Assembly: GCA_030748955.1 (NCBI GenBank)
Contig: JASMKZ010000012.1
Coordinates: forward strand, 1 to 34,650
From: Fidelibacterota bacterium
Lineage (GTDB): Bacteria > Fidelibacterota > Marinisomatia > SCGC-AAA003-L08 > D37C17
DNA: 34,650 bases
Reading direction: 5' to 3'
The notes beneath the pieces are model-generated. The model saw nothing but the letters and a program-made list of their open reading frames with translations, did no database searches and was not told the origin of the DNA. Positions 25,302 through 34,567 of the stretch are shown piece by piece. Every line of letters begins with the position of its first letter. The stretch's first letter is position 1. A program made the translations under genes and the position numbers.

Positions 25302-26677
25302 TTTCCTAGCTCCAATTTGTTAAATATTTCTACAAATGTATTTCCCCGCTGTTCATAACTGGAAAATTGATCAAAACTGGCACATGCTGGAGATAGAAGG
25401 ACAGTATCACCAGGTTTAGAATTATCATTCGCTGTGAGCATGGCATCCTCAAAGTATTCACAATAGGTAACCATAAAACTTTCATCAAGCTGATTCTTTA
25501 TTTCTTTTCCTGCAGCGCCATAAGCAATAATTGAATGTACGCGATTCTCCATGCATGGGATGAGCTGAGTAAAATCTGTCGATCCTTTATCCTGACCTCC
25601 CAATATGAGAATTAAATTATCATCAAAACTTTCAATGGCAGCAGTGGCAGCAGCGATATTTGTAGCTTTTGAGTCATTAAAATAATCCACATTATGGATG
25701 CTGCCAACCCATTCCAAACGATGGGGGATGGGCGTGAAATTAATAATTGTATTTTGAATTGCTTCTCGTGATATTCCAAAAGAATGTGCCATTGTTGCAG
25801 CTGCTAGAATATTTTGCAAATTATGAAAACCCTTTAATTTTGTATCTTCAAATTTGAATAAAATGTCAGGGTTATCAGTCTCTCCGGTATACACTTTTGT
25901 AGCATTCGATTTAAAAATACAATTTCCATTCGGGGTTAGAGAAAATACTACTGAGCGATTGGTATTTTGAAGAGATTCAGCTAAGATGGGATCATCCGCA
26001 TTAAAAACTAACCAACCAGAATCATTAATTTGATTTGCTAATTTCATTTTTTCTGCAGCATAGGCATTAATATCTGCGTACCTATCCAGATGATCTGCGC
26101 TTATATTCAATATGCCGGCAATAGCTGGGGAAAAGGTATTAATATGTTCCAATTGAAAGCTGCTAAGTTCAAGCACATGTATTGGATTTGTAATATTTGA
26201 TGTAAGCTCCCACAGTACATTTTCTGAGAAAGGCATGCCTATATTTCCGCCAAGCAAAGAAGTTCTTCCATCACTGATACACATTTCATGTAAAAGATTT
26301 ACGGTGGTAGTTTTCCCGTTTGAACCAGTGAGCGCCAATATAGGGGAAGAGGTGAACCATGATGCAAATTCAATTTCACTGACAATAGGTATTTTTTGAT
26401 TTTCACATTCTTTAATAATTGGAATGTCATTAGGTATCCCAGGGCTTTTTACAAGAAAATCTGCATCTAAAACAGTATTACTATGGCCACCCACTTCATG
26501 TTTGAAATCTCCGATATTTTTAATAATATCCGGAGAATTATTACTTTCGCTAATAAAAATATTGGCACCGACATGCGCACCTAGAACCCCTGCAGCAATT
26601 CCACTTTTTCCTGCGCCCAGAATACTTATCCTTGTATCTGCCCAGTTATTTTGAGAAATATTGTTAAAGTCTATCAT
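25298..26677 (-). CDS. murD: UDP-N-acetylmuramoylalanine-D-glutamate ligase MurD
   Basis: MurD adds D-Glu to UDP-MurNAc-L-Ala. The N-terminal dinucleotide-like motif ILGAGKSGIAAG is followed by the P-loop LTGSNGKTTTVNLLHEM near 112-128, ELSSFQLEHI, NISADHLDRY, NDSKATN with IAAATAAIESF, and LILGGQDKGSTDF, all family landmarks. ATG 26677 (MIDFNNISQNNWADT) is chosen because it overlaps the mraY stop by 4 nt (ATGA). A longer in-frame start at 26761 would put an extra 28-residue basic tail inside mraY and has no family support. The protein has 459 residues. Confidence 0.96.
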   Translation of the reverse strand: MIDFNNISQNNWADTRISILGAGKSGIAAGVLGAHVGANIFISESNNSPDIIKNIGDFKHEVGGHSNTVLDADFLVKSPGIPNDIPIIKECENQKIPIVSEIEFASWFTSSPILALTGSNGKTTTVNLLHEMCISDGRTSLLGGNIGMPFSENVLWELTSNITNPIHVLELSSFQLEHINTFSPAIAGILNISADHLDRYADINAYAAEKMKLANQINDSGWLVFNADDPILAESLQNTNRSVVFSLTPNGNCIFKSNATKVYTGETDNPDILFKFEDTKLKGFHNLQNILAAATMAHSFGISREAIQNTIINFTPIPHRLEWVGSIHNVDYFNDSKATNIAAATAAIESFDDNLILILGGQDKGSTDFTQLIPCMENRVHSIIAYGAAGKEIKNQLDESFMVTYCEYFEDAMLTANDNSKPGDTVLLSPACASFDQFSSYEQRGNTFVEIFNKLELGN

Positions 26678-27777
26678 TGGATTTTGAAGGTTGTGAGTGA
26701 AATGAGTGCCAATAGAACGCCTATAATCCAAAATCGAACCACTACATGATTTTCCGGCCAACCTAATAATTCAAAATGATGATGGAGAGGAGCCATGCGG
26801 AAAATACGCTTACCTTCACCATATTTTTTTTTCGTATATCGGAAATAATACACTTGCATCATTACCGATAAGGATTCAGCCACAAAGACACCCCCAATCA
26901 TAAATAGAAGTATTTCTTTTTTCAAGAGAACTGCCAATGTTCCAAGAGCGGCGCCTACTGCAAGTGAACCCGTATCCCCTAAAAATATTTTCGCGGGATT
27001 CGCATTAAACCATAAAAATCCAATACAGGCACCAATAAGTGCCAGGCAGAAGATAAATAATTCTCCCGTTCCGGGCAGATAGATAATATTGAGATAATCA
27101 CTGTAATCTAACCGGCCGGAAGCATAGGCGATTGCACCAAAAACGAGTGTAGCAATGGCAACCAGACCGGTGGCTAAACCATCTAGCCCATCGGTTAGAT
27201 TTACTGCGTTTGATGTACCGGTAATAACCAAAATAACCAGAGGGACATAGAACCAGCCAATATCTAAGGTTCCATTGGAAACAAAAGGAATAGAAATAGA
27301 AGTAGCAAATTGAGAAGAGTCAGGGTAATAGATGAGAATGACCCCAATAATTAATCCGAGGCTAATTTGCCCGGCCATTTTATAGCGAGCAATTAATCCG
27401 CGTGGGTATTTTTTTATGACTTTTAAATAATCATCTAAGAATCCAATTATCCCCATCCACATTGTTGCAAGGAGGATAAGCAAAATATGTTTATCATCTA
27501 CTTTTGCCCAAAGGAAAGTGGGAAGGATAACTGCCAATAACACAATTATCCCTCCCATCGTTGGAGTACCCTCTTTTTTGAGGTGAGAGTCAGGCCCATC
27601 TAATCGTATAGTCTCACCAATTTGGCGAGACTGGAGTGTGCGGATGATTTTAGGCCCGAAGAGGAAACTGATTATTAGTGCAGTCAATGCAGCGCCAACT
27701 GCTCGAAATGAAATATACCCAAATACATTAAAGGCAAAGAAAAATTCTCGAAGGGGATAGAGTAAATGATAAAACAT
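26674..27777 (-). CDS. mraY: Phospho-N-acetylmuramoyl-pentapeptide-transferase MraY
   Basis: MraY makes lipid I by moving phospho-MurNAc-pentapeptide onto undecaprenyl phosphate. The 367-residue, ten-helix membrane protein has the MraY-specific features HLKKEGTPTMGG at the first cytoplasmic loop, GFLDDYLKV with catalytic aspartates, NLTDGLDGLATG, FLGDTGSLAVG and the C-terminal MAPLHHHFELLGWPE with its His triad. It overlaps murF by one base (TGATG) and murD by 4 nt, so translation is coupled along the chain of precursor enzymes. Confidence 0.98.
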   Translation of the reverse strand: MFYHLLYPLREFFFAFNVFGYISFRAVGAALTALIISFLFGPKIIRTLQSRQIGETIRLDGPDSHLKKEGTPTMGGIIVLLAVILPTFLWAKVDDKHILLILLATMWMGIIGFLDDYLKVIKKYPRGLIARYKMAGQISLGLIIGVILIYYPDSSQFATSISIPFVSNGTLDIGWFYVPLVILVITGTSNAVNLTDGLDGLATGLVAIATLVFGAIAYASGRLDYSDYLNIIYLPGTGELFIFCLALIGACIGFLWFNANPAKIFLGDTGSLAVGAALGTLAVLLKKEILLFMIGGVFVAESLSVMMQVYYFRYTKKKYGEGKRIFRMAPLHHHFELLGWPENHVVVRFWIIGVLLALISLTTFKIQ

Positions 27778-29108
27778 CAGTTTTGCAACCCTGTTATTAT
27801 TTCTTCCATCTTCATTCCACGAGAACCTTTTACATAAATGATATCACCTTTTGAGATAAAGGCTTTCAGGTCTGTTAATAGACTTGCTTTCTCATCATAA
27901 TATTGATGAAACATTGACGCACCATTCATTGCCTTAATAGTATGTCTTGTTAAATTGCCAAAGGCAAACACGGCATCAACTTTTTTTTCAGATAGATATT
28001 TTCCTAAAGTTTTATGGTGATCTTCTTCTAAATCTCCCAGTTCAAGCATATCACCTATAACTGCAATTTTTCGACTTCCTTTAGAAAGAGAGGTGAGATT
28101 ATTTATTCCCGTGCGGGCAGATTCAAGATTGGCATTGTAACTATCATTTATTACCATTATATCCTGGAATTGTAAAATATTTCCACGGCCGGCGGGCAGT
28201 TGAAAGGATTCTATTTTATTTTTTATAACATGAGCATCCATTTTCAAATAAGATGCAATAGAAAATACTGCCAGCGCATTCAACCCTATTGTTTCTGATG
28301 CCGCTGATAAATTAATTGAAATATTATTAATGGTTAATGTCTGACGATCTGAAGACCAACTACCCTCATAATCAGAAGATTTGGTGAAGGAATATTTTAC
28401 TTTCTTACAAGCAATTGGCATGTTGGAGATAAAAAGATCATCCATATTTATAAATGCTGCACCTTCTTTGCCGAGAGAAGAAAACAGGGATGATTTTGTT
28501 TTTGCAACCTCATTGATATCACCAAAATATTCTAAATGGGCTTCATAAATATTGGTAATGATGCCCATATTGGGCCGGACAATATTGCAAATATATTCTA
28601 TTTCACCGGGCATACTAGCGCCCATTTCAATAATGGCAATATCTTCATTTCCATTACATTCAAAAATTGACAAAGGTACACCAATAGTGCTGTTGAAATT
28701 TCCCTTTGTTGACATTGTTTTCATGCTTGCTGAAAGCACATTGGTTAATAAATCTTTCGTCGTAGTTTTTCCATTAGATCCGGTTATGCCAATAAATGGA
28801 CAGGTGATATGATTCCGATAAGCACTCGCTAAATCATGTAAAAATTTCTGAGTTGACTCTGCCTGAAAAAATGGTAGAGATGTTTCAACCTCCCTTTCTA
28901 TTATTGCAATAGATGCTCCAGCACTTTCGGCTTGGCTGATATAATTATGTCCGTCGGAGCTTTCACCTTTAAATGCCAGAAAAATATCTCCGGGTTTTAT
29001 ATTTCGAGAATCTATTGAAATTCCTGAAAAATCAGAAGCGTTCAGCTCAGGGAAAGCCTTATTCAAAGCCTTTTTAAAAAAAGTGTTATTTTGAATATCA
29101 ACTCTCAT
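27777..29108 (-). CDS. murF: UDP-N-acetylmuramoyl-tripeptide-D-alanyl-D-alanine ligase MurF
   Basis: MurF attaches D-Ala-D-Ala to complete the pentapeptide. Landmarks are the early ISIDSRNIKPGDIFLAFKG, the P-loop GITGSNGKTTTKD near 110-122, IEMGASMPGEIEYIC, NIYEAHLEYFG, NDSYNANLESAR and VIGDMLELG. The start ATG 29108 (MRVDIQNNTFF) gives 443 residues and overlaps the murE end by 11 nt; the longer reading from 29132 adds eight residues with no family support. No ddl gene supplying D-Ala-D-Ala is in this cluster. Confidence 0.96.
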   Translation of the reverse strand: MRVDIQNNTFFKKALNKAFPELNASDFSGISIDSRNIKPGDIFLAFKGESSDGHNYISQAESAGASIAIIEREVETSLPFFQAESTQKFLHDLASAYRNHITCPFIGITGSNGKTTTKDLLTNVLSASMKTMSTKGNFNSTIGVPLSIFECNGNEDIAIIEMGASMPGEIEYICNIVRPNMGIITNIYEAHLEYFGDINEVAKTKSSLFSSLGKEGAAFINMDDLFISNMPIACKKVKYSFTKSSDYEGSWSSDRQTLTINNISINLSAASETIGLNALAVFSIASYLKMDAHVIKNKIESFQLPAGRGNILQFQDIMVINDSYNANLESARTGINNLTSLSKGSRKIAVIGDMLELGDLEEDHHKTLGKYLSEKKVDAVFAFGNLTRHTIKAMNGASMFHQYYDEKASLLTDLKAFISKGDIIYVKGSRGMKMEEIITGLQN

Positions 29109-30546
29109 TTGAATATGCCCTGATAATTTCAATGTCGCTATGAGGTATTTTTACTGAACCTATTTCTTGATAATTTTCCTGTCCCTTGCCAAGAATAAGC
29201 AGAATAGAATTTTCATCCATCTTTTTCAATGCAGTGGTAATGGCTTCTTTTCGATCTGGAATAACCGTGAAATCATCTCCTGAAAACCCTCGAATAATAT
29301 CTGCATTTATATTTTCTACATCTTCATTCCGCGGATTATCCGTCGTTATGAAACTGAAAGCAGAATATTTTTCTGATATTTTTGCCATTTCTGATCGTTT
29401 ACCAGAATCTCGATTACCCCCACAGCCAAACACGGTTAATAATTTTACCCCGTCCTCTGTAATGCTTGAGAGGCTTGAAAACAATTTTTCATAGGCGTCT
29501 GGCGAATGAGCATAGTCCACAAAAACTTTCCCTGGACAGTCACAAGAGATTAATTCCATTCTTCCAGGAATTGGAGGCATGTTTTTTACTGCGTTTTCAA
29601 TTTGAGAAATTGAAACCCCCATGCTTAAAGCTGCAGCCACTCCTGCCATAATATTTGACAAATTATATTCACCCAGCAGCAGAGAATCGATTAAAATTAT
29701 ATGCTCCCTGAATTGAAGTTGAGCCTTGATTCCATTAGTTGTAAATTCCGCTTGAACAGGGCGAAGGTCTGCTTTTTTATTCATACCATAGGTAATGCAT
29801 TTTGCAGAAATAGATGAGCATATCCGCTGTGCATAAGGGTCATCAAAATTTATAACAGCGGTTTTGTCAACTGCCAATGTTTGAAATAGTTGCAACTTTG
29901 CTTTGAAATAATTTTCCATATCACCATGAAAGTCCAAATGTTCAGGTGTTAAATTTGAGAAGATGGCAATATCCACTTCTACATTATCCACTCGATGCTG
30001 GTCTAGTGCGTGGGATGAAATTTCCATCACTAAATTGTCAACCCCTGCCAGTTTCAGTGTCTGAAGCATTTGTTGGAGTTCTACAGACTCAGGAGTGGTA
30101 AACCCTGTGCTCACCATTCCGGTAGGTGTTTGAAATCCCAATGTGCCCAAGGTACCGCAGGTTGCCCCAGACGTTTGTAAAATATGATATAAAATGTGGG
30201 TGATAGATGTTTTCCCATTGGTGCCCGTAATGCCTACAATATTCATTTCTGCTGATGGATTTCCATAAAACTGCGCTGAAATATGAGACATGGCAAGGCG
30301 GGGATCTTTCACCTGTAAAATGGGTACGACGGTAGTCTTTGGGCTCCTCCCATTTGATAAAATCGCTACCGCCCCATTTTCAATTGCCTGGGGAATAAAT
30401 TCATGACCATCTGAATTCTCACCGGCAATAGCCACAAATAAAGTGCCAGGCTTTACCTTTCGGCTATCGTAAGTGATGGCAGAGATTTCCCGATTGTCCG
30501 GAATTCCTTTAAAATGAATATTTTTTACTAATTGTTTAAGCTGCAT
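29098..30546 (-). CDS. murE: UDP-MurNAc-tripeptide synthetase MurE (meso-DAP-adding type)
   Basis: MurE adds the third stem-peptide residue. The P-loop GITGTNGKTSITHILYHIL is near 107-125, followed by EISSHALDQHRV, NLTPEHLDFHG, DYAHSPDAYEKL and the substrate-selecting motif TTDNPRNED near 400. DNPR is the meso-diaminopimelate signature; Lys-adding enzymes differ there. The peptidoglycan of this organism is therefore predicted to be DAP-type, as in most Gram-negatives. The 482-residue length is normal. The ATG overlaps the ftsI stop by one base (TAATG). Confidence 0.97.
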   Translation of the reverse strand: MQLKQLVKNIHFKGIPDNREISAITYDSRKVKPGTLFVAIAGENSDGHEFIPQAIENGAVAILSNGRSPKTTVVPILQVKDPRLAMSHISAQFYGNPSAEMNIVGITGTNGKTSITHILYHILQTSGATCGTLGTLGFQTPTGMVSTGFTTPESVELQQMLQTLKLAGVDNLVMEISSHALDQHRVDNVEVDIAIFSNLTPEHLDFHGDMENYFKAKLQLFQTLAVDKTAVINFDDPYAQRICSSISAKCITYGMNKKADLRPVQAEFTTNGIKAQLQFREHIILIDSLLLGEYNLSNIMAGVAAALSMGVSISQIENAVKNMPPIPGRMELISCDCPGKVFVDYAHSPDAYEKLFSSLSSITEDGVKLLTVFGCGGNRDSGKRSEMAKISEKYSAFSFITTDNPRNEDVENINADIIRGFSGDDFTVIPDRKEAITTALKKMDENSILLILGKGQENYQEIGSVKIPHSDIEIIRAYSNES

Positions 30547-32507
30547 TACATAGATTCCAATTTTATGGTACAGGCAGGAGCATTATCAACCAACTCACCG
30601 GGAGAGACCGATTGCCAAACTACTCTCCCAGATGTTCCAACCGGATTTATTAGCAGTCCTAAATCCTTTGCCTCTTGAATGGTTTGTTTCAATGTTTTCC
30701 CCAAAAAATTGGGGACAGTGTTTTCCCTCTTTTGAATAATATTTGCAGTTGATAGTAAGGGAGCTAGTTTATCTATATTTTTAGTATGTGCAAATTGCGG
30801 CATAGGCTTTGACTCAACAGGAACAAATTCTTTATTATTGATGATAAGTCTTTTAAATATATCTTTTACGATTGGAACTGCCGTTTCGTTCCCCCAATGA
30901 AGGCCATATCTTGGTGAATCAACATTAATTATACAAACATATTTAGGGTTGTCTGTTGGGAATACTGCGGCAAATGAAGATATAAACTCACGTGACGAGT
31001 AAGAACCATTTATAAATTTCTCTGCCGTTCCGGTTTTACCACCTATCCTAAACCCTGGAATTTGCGCCTTGTCAGCGGTTCCATGATTAACAACTTCTTC
31101 CATCATGGCCAGCAATGATTCTGATGTTTCCCGAGTCATCACTTTTCTTATGGGCCTTGGTGAATAATCTCTTTCTTCAAAGCCGTTTCCGGATATATTC
31201 TTAATTATCCTGGCAGTGGGTAAATACCCTCCGTTTGCTGCAGCCGAATATGCCACTGCTAGTTGCAAGGTATTGATTGATATTTCCTGACCCATTGATA
31301 CGAAAGGACCAGAAAGGCGCGTCCATTCATTAAATTCCCGCAATACTCCAGGAGCTTCACTGGGGAGGGGGATTCCAGTTCGAATTCCAAACCCAAATTT
31401 TCGGGCATAATCATAAATATGCTGTGCGCCCATTTGATCTACCATTTTTGCAAGACCAATATTGCTGGAATAAATGAAAATATCAGATAAAGATAGATCA
31501 CCGTGCGGCTCATGATCATGAATAATTTTTGAGGAGATAATTTGATATTCGCCATTTTCACAGAAAAATTGATCCTCTGCTGTAAACATTCCAGACTCCA
31601 GAGCAGCAGTTAATGAAATTAGTTTAAATGTTGACCCTGGCTCATACGAATCTGAAATAGTTCGATTCGCAAATGTAGAAACATCATATTTCTCATAGGT
31701 ATTTGGGTCAAAATCAGGAACCGAAGCCATGGCCAGAATATCACCAGTAAATGGATTTATAATTACCCCGTTTGCAGTTAATGCCCCTGATTTTTTCATT
31801 CCTCTTTTCAAGGCATCTAAGAGAATTGATTGAATATTGACATCAATGGTGAGCTGAATATCTGCGCCATTTTCTGCATTAGGATGCTGATCTATAATTG
31901 CTTTTCGAAGTGTGCCATTTGCAGAGCGATTATATTTAAGATTGCTGGTTTTGCCATTTAACAGCGGGTCAAATCGCCGCTCAATACCAAACTGTCCTTT
32001 ATGATCACGATCTACATACCCAATTACCTGGCTTGCCAAATTTTGAAATGGATAGTATCTGCTAGTTGAAACATCGCATTGCAACCCCTTAGTTTCTTTC
32101 AATTTTTCTAATACAGGCAAACATTGGGTTCTATTTAGCGCTTTGGTGAGAGGGACATATCTTTTTCTTTTTGATAATAATTTTTGATAGGAATCAAGAG
32201 GCTGATTAAAAGCCTCTGAAAAAAGCGCTGCAATTGCATTAACATCAGCCTCTTTTTGTGTATTCACCCAAAAGGTATAGGTTTTAATGGTTTCTGCTAA
32301 AATCTGCCCATTTCTATCATAAATATTTCCTCGGCTGCCTTTTACAGATCGCTCAGTAAAACCAGCATTCAGGGTTATTTCACGAAGATCAGCTGCCTGA
32401 AATGATTGGACGTAGAGCATTTTACCTAAAATTGCTATACTGCAGATAAAAAATAAGGCAGATATAAAACGGACTCTGAGCTGATAAAAACTATACAGGC
32501 GGGTCAT
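30546..32507 (-). CDS. ftsI: Septal peptidoglycan transpeptidase FtsI (PBP3) with one PASTA domain
   Basis: This class B penicillin-binding protein cross-links septal peptidoglycan beside FtsW. One membrane anchor (about 15-31) is followed by the dimerisation region with SRGNIYDRNGQILA. The transpeptidase domain has the three active-site motifs: S292-TFK295, S347-S-N349 and K491-TG. The C-terminus has a single PASTA domain, about residues 597-650 (VPNFLGKTLKQTIQEAKDLGL). PASTA is common in Gram-positive and FCB-type FtsI but absent from E. coli PBP3; it may bind muropeptide or stabilise septal assembly. It overlaps ftsL by 4 nt and murE by one base. The length of 653 reflects the added domain. 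Confidence 0.97.
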   Translation of the reverse strand: MTRLYSFYQLRVRFISALFFICSIAILGKMLYVQSFQAADLREITLNAGFTERSVKGSRGNIYDRNGQILAETIKTYTFWVNTQKEADVNAIAALFSEAFNQPLDSYQKLLSKRKRYVPLTKALNRTQCLPVLEKLKETKGLQCDVSTSRYYPFQNLASQVIGYVDRDHKGQFGIERRFDPLLNGKTSNLKYNRSANGTLRKAIIDQHPNAENGADIQLTIDVNIQSILLDALKRGMKKSGALTANGVIINPFTGDILAMASVPDFDPNTYEKYDVSTFANRTISDSYEPGSTFKLISLTAALESGMFTAEDQFFCENGEYQIISSKIIHDHEPHGDLSLSDIFIYSSNIGLAKMVDQMGAQHIYDYARKFGFGIRTGIPLPSEAPGVLREFNEWTRLSGPFVSMGQEISINTLQLAVAYSAAANGGYLPTARIIKNISGNGFEERDYSPRPIRKVMTRETSESLLAMMEEVVNHGTADKAQIPGFRIGGKTGTAEKFINGSYSSREFISSFAAVFPTDNPKYVCIINVDSPRYGLHWGNETAVPIVKDIFKRLIINNKEFVPVESKPMPQFAHTKNIDKLAPLLSTANIIQKRENTVPNFLGKTLKQTIQEAKDLGLLINPVGTSGRVVWQSVSPGELVDNAPACTIKLESM

Positions 32508-32809
32508 TCTGCATCTCCAACATATACAATGAGAGATTCTGGGGATGGGCTGTGTAGTTGAAAGTTTGCAGATGCTATTTTTTCAATTCTATCTTGCCGA
32601 GAAAGGTTTTTTACATTTCCCGAAAGTACCTTTACCCGATTGAAGTGCGTGGCACGGATATTTTCTAAATGGTAAATTTCGTTCCTCAGAAAAATGCATT
32701 CATTTTTCAAGGTAACGATACTGATTAAAATAACAACGGAAATTGTCACAAACCCAAAGAAGAACAGGAAATCGGAAATTGATTTGTTCTTTTTAGGCTT
32801 GATGGCCAT
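32504..32809 (-). CDS. ftsL: FtsL-like cell division protein
   Basis: The 101-residue protein has a short lysine-rich cytoplasmic tail (MAIKPKKNKSI), one transmembrane helix (about 13-32, FLFFFGFVTISVVILISIVTL), and a predicted helical segment (KNECIFLRNEIYHLENIRATHF) that fits the coiled coil of FtsL, which pairs with FtsB/DivIC. Similarity is mostly topological, because FtsL sequences diverge quickly; the location between rsmH and ftsI is the main argument. A short tail with ASANFQLHSPSPESLIVY follows the coil. It overlaps both neighbours by 1-4 nt. Confidence 0.85.
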   Translation of the reverse strand: MAIKPKKNKSISDFLFFFGFVTISVVILISIVTLKNECIFLRNEIYHLENIRATHFNRVKVLSGNVKNLSRQDRIEKIASANFQLHSPSPESLIVYVGDAE

Positions 32810-33741
32810 CAGACTCTTTCAGCCACCCTTAATTTTGCGCTTCTTGAGCGGGGGTTATTTTTTATTTCCTCAGCACCGGGTATTATTGCCTTACGGGTGA
32901 GAATTTTGAGTGAGGGAGCGGTATCACAAACACAGAGGGGATATTCTCTGGGGCATACGCAGGTTACAGCACAGTCTTTAAAAAACTTTTTTACCATACG
33001 GTCTTCCAGCGAATGAAAAGAAATAATGGCTATTCGCCCCCCAACTTTAAGCCACTGTGTAGAATTTTCAAGGGCATCCTTAAGTGATGCTAATTCATCA
33101 TTAATTTTAATTCGAATTGCCTGAAAAACTCTAGCCAAAGATTTATTTAAAAAACGAGGGTGTACGCATTTAGAGACGGCCTCTTTTAAATCAAATGTGG
33201 TTTTCATGGCGCCACACTGCACTTTTTTATAAATCATTTGTGCTATTTTACGGCTATGCCGCTCTTCACCGTATTCTCGAATAACGTCACTTATTTCTGA
33301 CTCTGCGCTGTTATTTAAAAAATCATAGGCAGAGTAATCTGCATTGGGGTTTAGCCGCATATCTAAAGGGGCATCTTCCTGAAAAGAGAAGCCCCTACGC
33401 CCTGTATTGAGTTGGCTGGAGGAGGTGCCAAGGTCAAATAAAATACCTGTCAATGTATCCACTCCCAGAGTTTGGAGGAGGAAAGGATATTCTCTGTAGT
33501 TCCCGTTAAGGAGAGAATAAGAATTCCGGGGTGCCGACAGGCGTTTTTTAGTGTATTCCAGAGCATAGGGGTCAAGATCGATACCTATTAACTGTCCATC
33601 TTTCGAAAGTTTGGATAGCAGTGCTTCTGCGTGACCGCCGAAGCCCACTGTCCCGTCCAAGTATATTCCATCCGGATCTGTGTATATCCGAGATATAGTT
33701 TCCTCGAGCAGTACCGGAAGGTGAGGGATTGATTGATTCAT
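32809..33741 (-). CDS. rsmH: 16S rRNA (cytosine(1402)-N4)-methyltransferase RsmH (MraW)
   Basis: RsmH methylates N4 of C1402 in the 16S rRNA decoding site using S-adenosylmethionine. The N-terminal substrate segment HLPVLLEETISRI is followed by the SAM-binding DGTVGFGGHAEALL, LFDLGTSSSQLNTGRRGFSFQEDAPLDMRL, KSLARVFQAIRIKINDEL and ISFHSLEDRMVKKFFKD, all diagnostic of the family. At 310 residues it is standard. It starts 5 nt after mraZ and overlaps ftsL by one base (TGATG). Confidence 0.98.
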   Translation of the reverse strand: MNQSIPHLPVLLEETISRIYTDPDGIYLDGTVGFGGHAEALLSKLSKDGQLIGIDLDPYALEYTKKRLSAPRNSYSLLNGNYREYPFLLQTLGVDTLTGILFDLGTSSSQLNTGRRGFSFQEDAPLDMRLNPNADYSAYDFLNNSAESEISDVIREYGEERHSRKIAQMIYKKVQCGAMKTTFDLKEAVSKCVHPRFLNKSLARVFQAIRIKINDELASLKDALENSTQWLKVGGRIAIISFHSLEDRMVKKFFKDCAVTCVCPREYPLCVCDTAPSLKILTRKAIIPGAEEIKNNPRSRSAKLRVAERV

Positions 33742-33746
33742 TAGGG

Positions 33747-34214
33747 TTAAAAATTAATTTCATTGGCTAAATCGTCAAAGTTGTTATCATCCAATCCTGC
33801 TTCTGTTGCGTCTACTTTGGAAATAATATCAGGGTTCCAAAGTTCAATTTTATTTATCATGCCGATGACTGCCACTTCTTTTTTGATGCCGGAATAGCCT
33901 AGTAATGAATCAGGAATTTGAACTCGTCCCTGACCATCATATTGAACGGAGGTGGCATAGCGAGTAACCGAGCGCACAAAACTTCGATGCCGGCCCCGAA
34001 TAGAGCTGAGTTTGCTCAGCTGCTCTTCCACTTTACTCCAGTCTTCTAAGGGATATAAAACCAGGCATTTGTCAAAGCCCCTAGTAATAACAAACGTTCG
34101 GTCGTTAACTGGGTCCAGCACCTTCCTAAATTTGGCTGGGATGTTCAACCGGTTCTTGGTATCCAAGGAATTGTGGTACTCGCCGGTAAATGATATATGT
34201 AGTGTATTTTTCAA
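33747..34214 (-). CDS. mraZ: Transcriptional regulator MraZ
   Basis: MraZ has two AbrB/SpoVT-like halves and assembles into rings that bind repeats upstream of its own operon, acting as a repressor in E. coli. Half one contains GEYHNSLDTKNRLNIPAKFRKVL and VITRGFDKCLVLYPLEDW; half two contains VQYDGQGRVQIPDSLLGYSGI and VAVIGMINKIELWNPD, both with the DxxGR-type turn (degenerate NR in the first). The reading starts at TTG 34214, because an in-frame stop occurs two codons upstream and no ATG fits the N-terminus. The 155-residue length is typical. Repeats suited to it lie just upstream. Confidence 0.95.
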   Translation of the reverse strand: MKNTLHISFTGEYHNSLDTKNRLNIPAKFRKVLDPVNDRTFVITRGFDKCLVLYPLEDWSKVEEQLSKLSSIRGRHRSFVRSVTRYATSVQYDGQGRVQIPDSLLGYSGIKKEVAVIGMINKIELWNPDIISKVDATEAGLDDNNFDDLANEINF

Positions 34215-34567
34215 CTCTTATTCCGCATATAAAAGTTAGGGATAATTACCCACTCTCACCCACAATAATATTCTCTTTCCCCACTGCTATGCAAGTAAAA
34301 ATTAAAAGATGACACAGAAAATTTTACCTTCTCGTCGGTAGTAAATTTCCGTAAGGGGTGGGTCTTTCTGTCCCAAATAACGGGCTGTTCAAGTTTGCAT
34401 CCATAATTCAGTCTTAAATAGTCGGAAAAGAGCACGCATATTGAGGTATCTTTAATTAACTACTTCTTTTTATAATTTTAATATATTAGTAATTTTTTAT
34501 ATGACATCAAGCCGTATATATCATGTTTAGCAGAGATATTATCAGAAGTATAAGCTTTTTATAATAC
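34215..34567. other. Divergent intergenic region upstream of mraZ and the next plus-strand gene
   Basis: This 353-nt stretch has no convincing protein or RNA gene. Its mraZ-proximal part holds the promoter and TGGGT repeats described separately. The distal part (about 34440-34567) is very AT-rich and contains TATAAT-like runs near 34474 and 34560-34565, which may drive the plus-strand gene that begins at 34568; the second run is too close to the ATG to be a normal -10 box. I looked for RNase P RNA, which sits near mraZ in some bacteria, and did not see its conserved core. Confidence 0.6.
34246..34294 (-). promoter_or_regulatory. Candidate dcw promoter with MraZ operator repeats
   Basis: On the minus strand two TGGGT boxes at 34262-34258 and 34252-34248 are separated by 5 nt, giving the exact 10-nt phase of the known MraZ box (TGGGN direct repeats with 5-nt spacing). 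A third, TGGGG at 34283-34279, is one base out of phase. A TATTAT -10-like box at 34270-34265 lies 18 nt after a weak TTGCAT -35-like box at 34294-34289. The predicted start would fall on the TGGGT repeats, so MraZ bound there could block transcription. The spacing to the mraZ start is about 40 nt. Confidence 0.5.

Noticed and set aside
26678..26761. Extended N-terminus of MurD starting at 26761
   Set aside because: The extra 28 residues lie inside mraY and have no MurD family counterpart; ATG 26677 gives the typical ATGA coupling.
34215..34567. RNase P RNA gene upstream of mraZ
   Set aside because: In some bacteria rnpB lies near mraZ, but the conserved P4 core (GGAAAGTCC or its partner) is not seen on either strand here.
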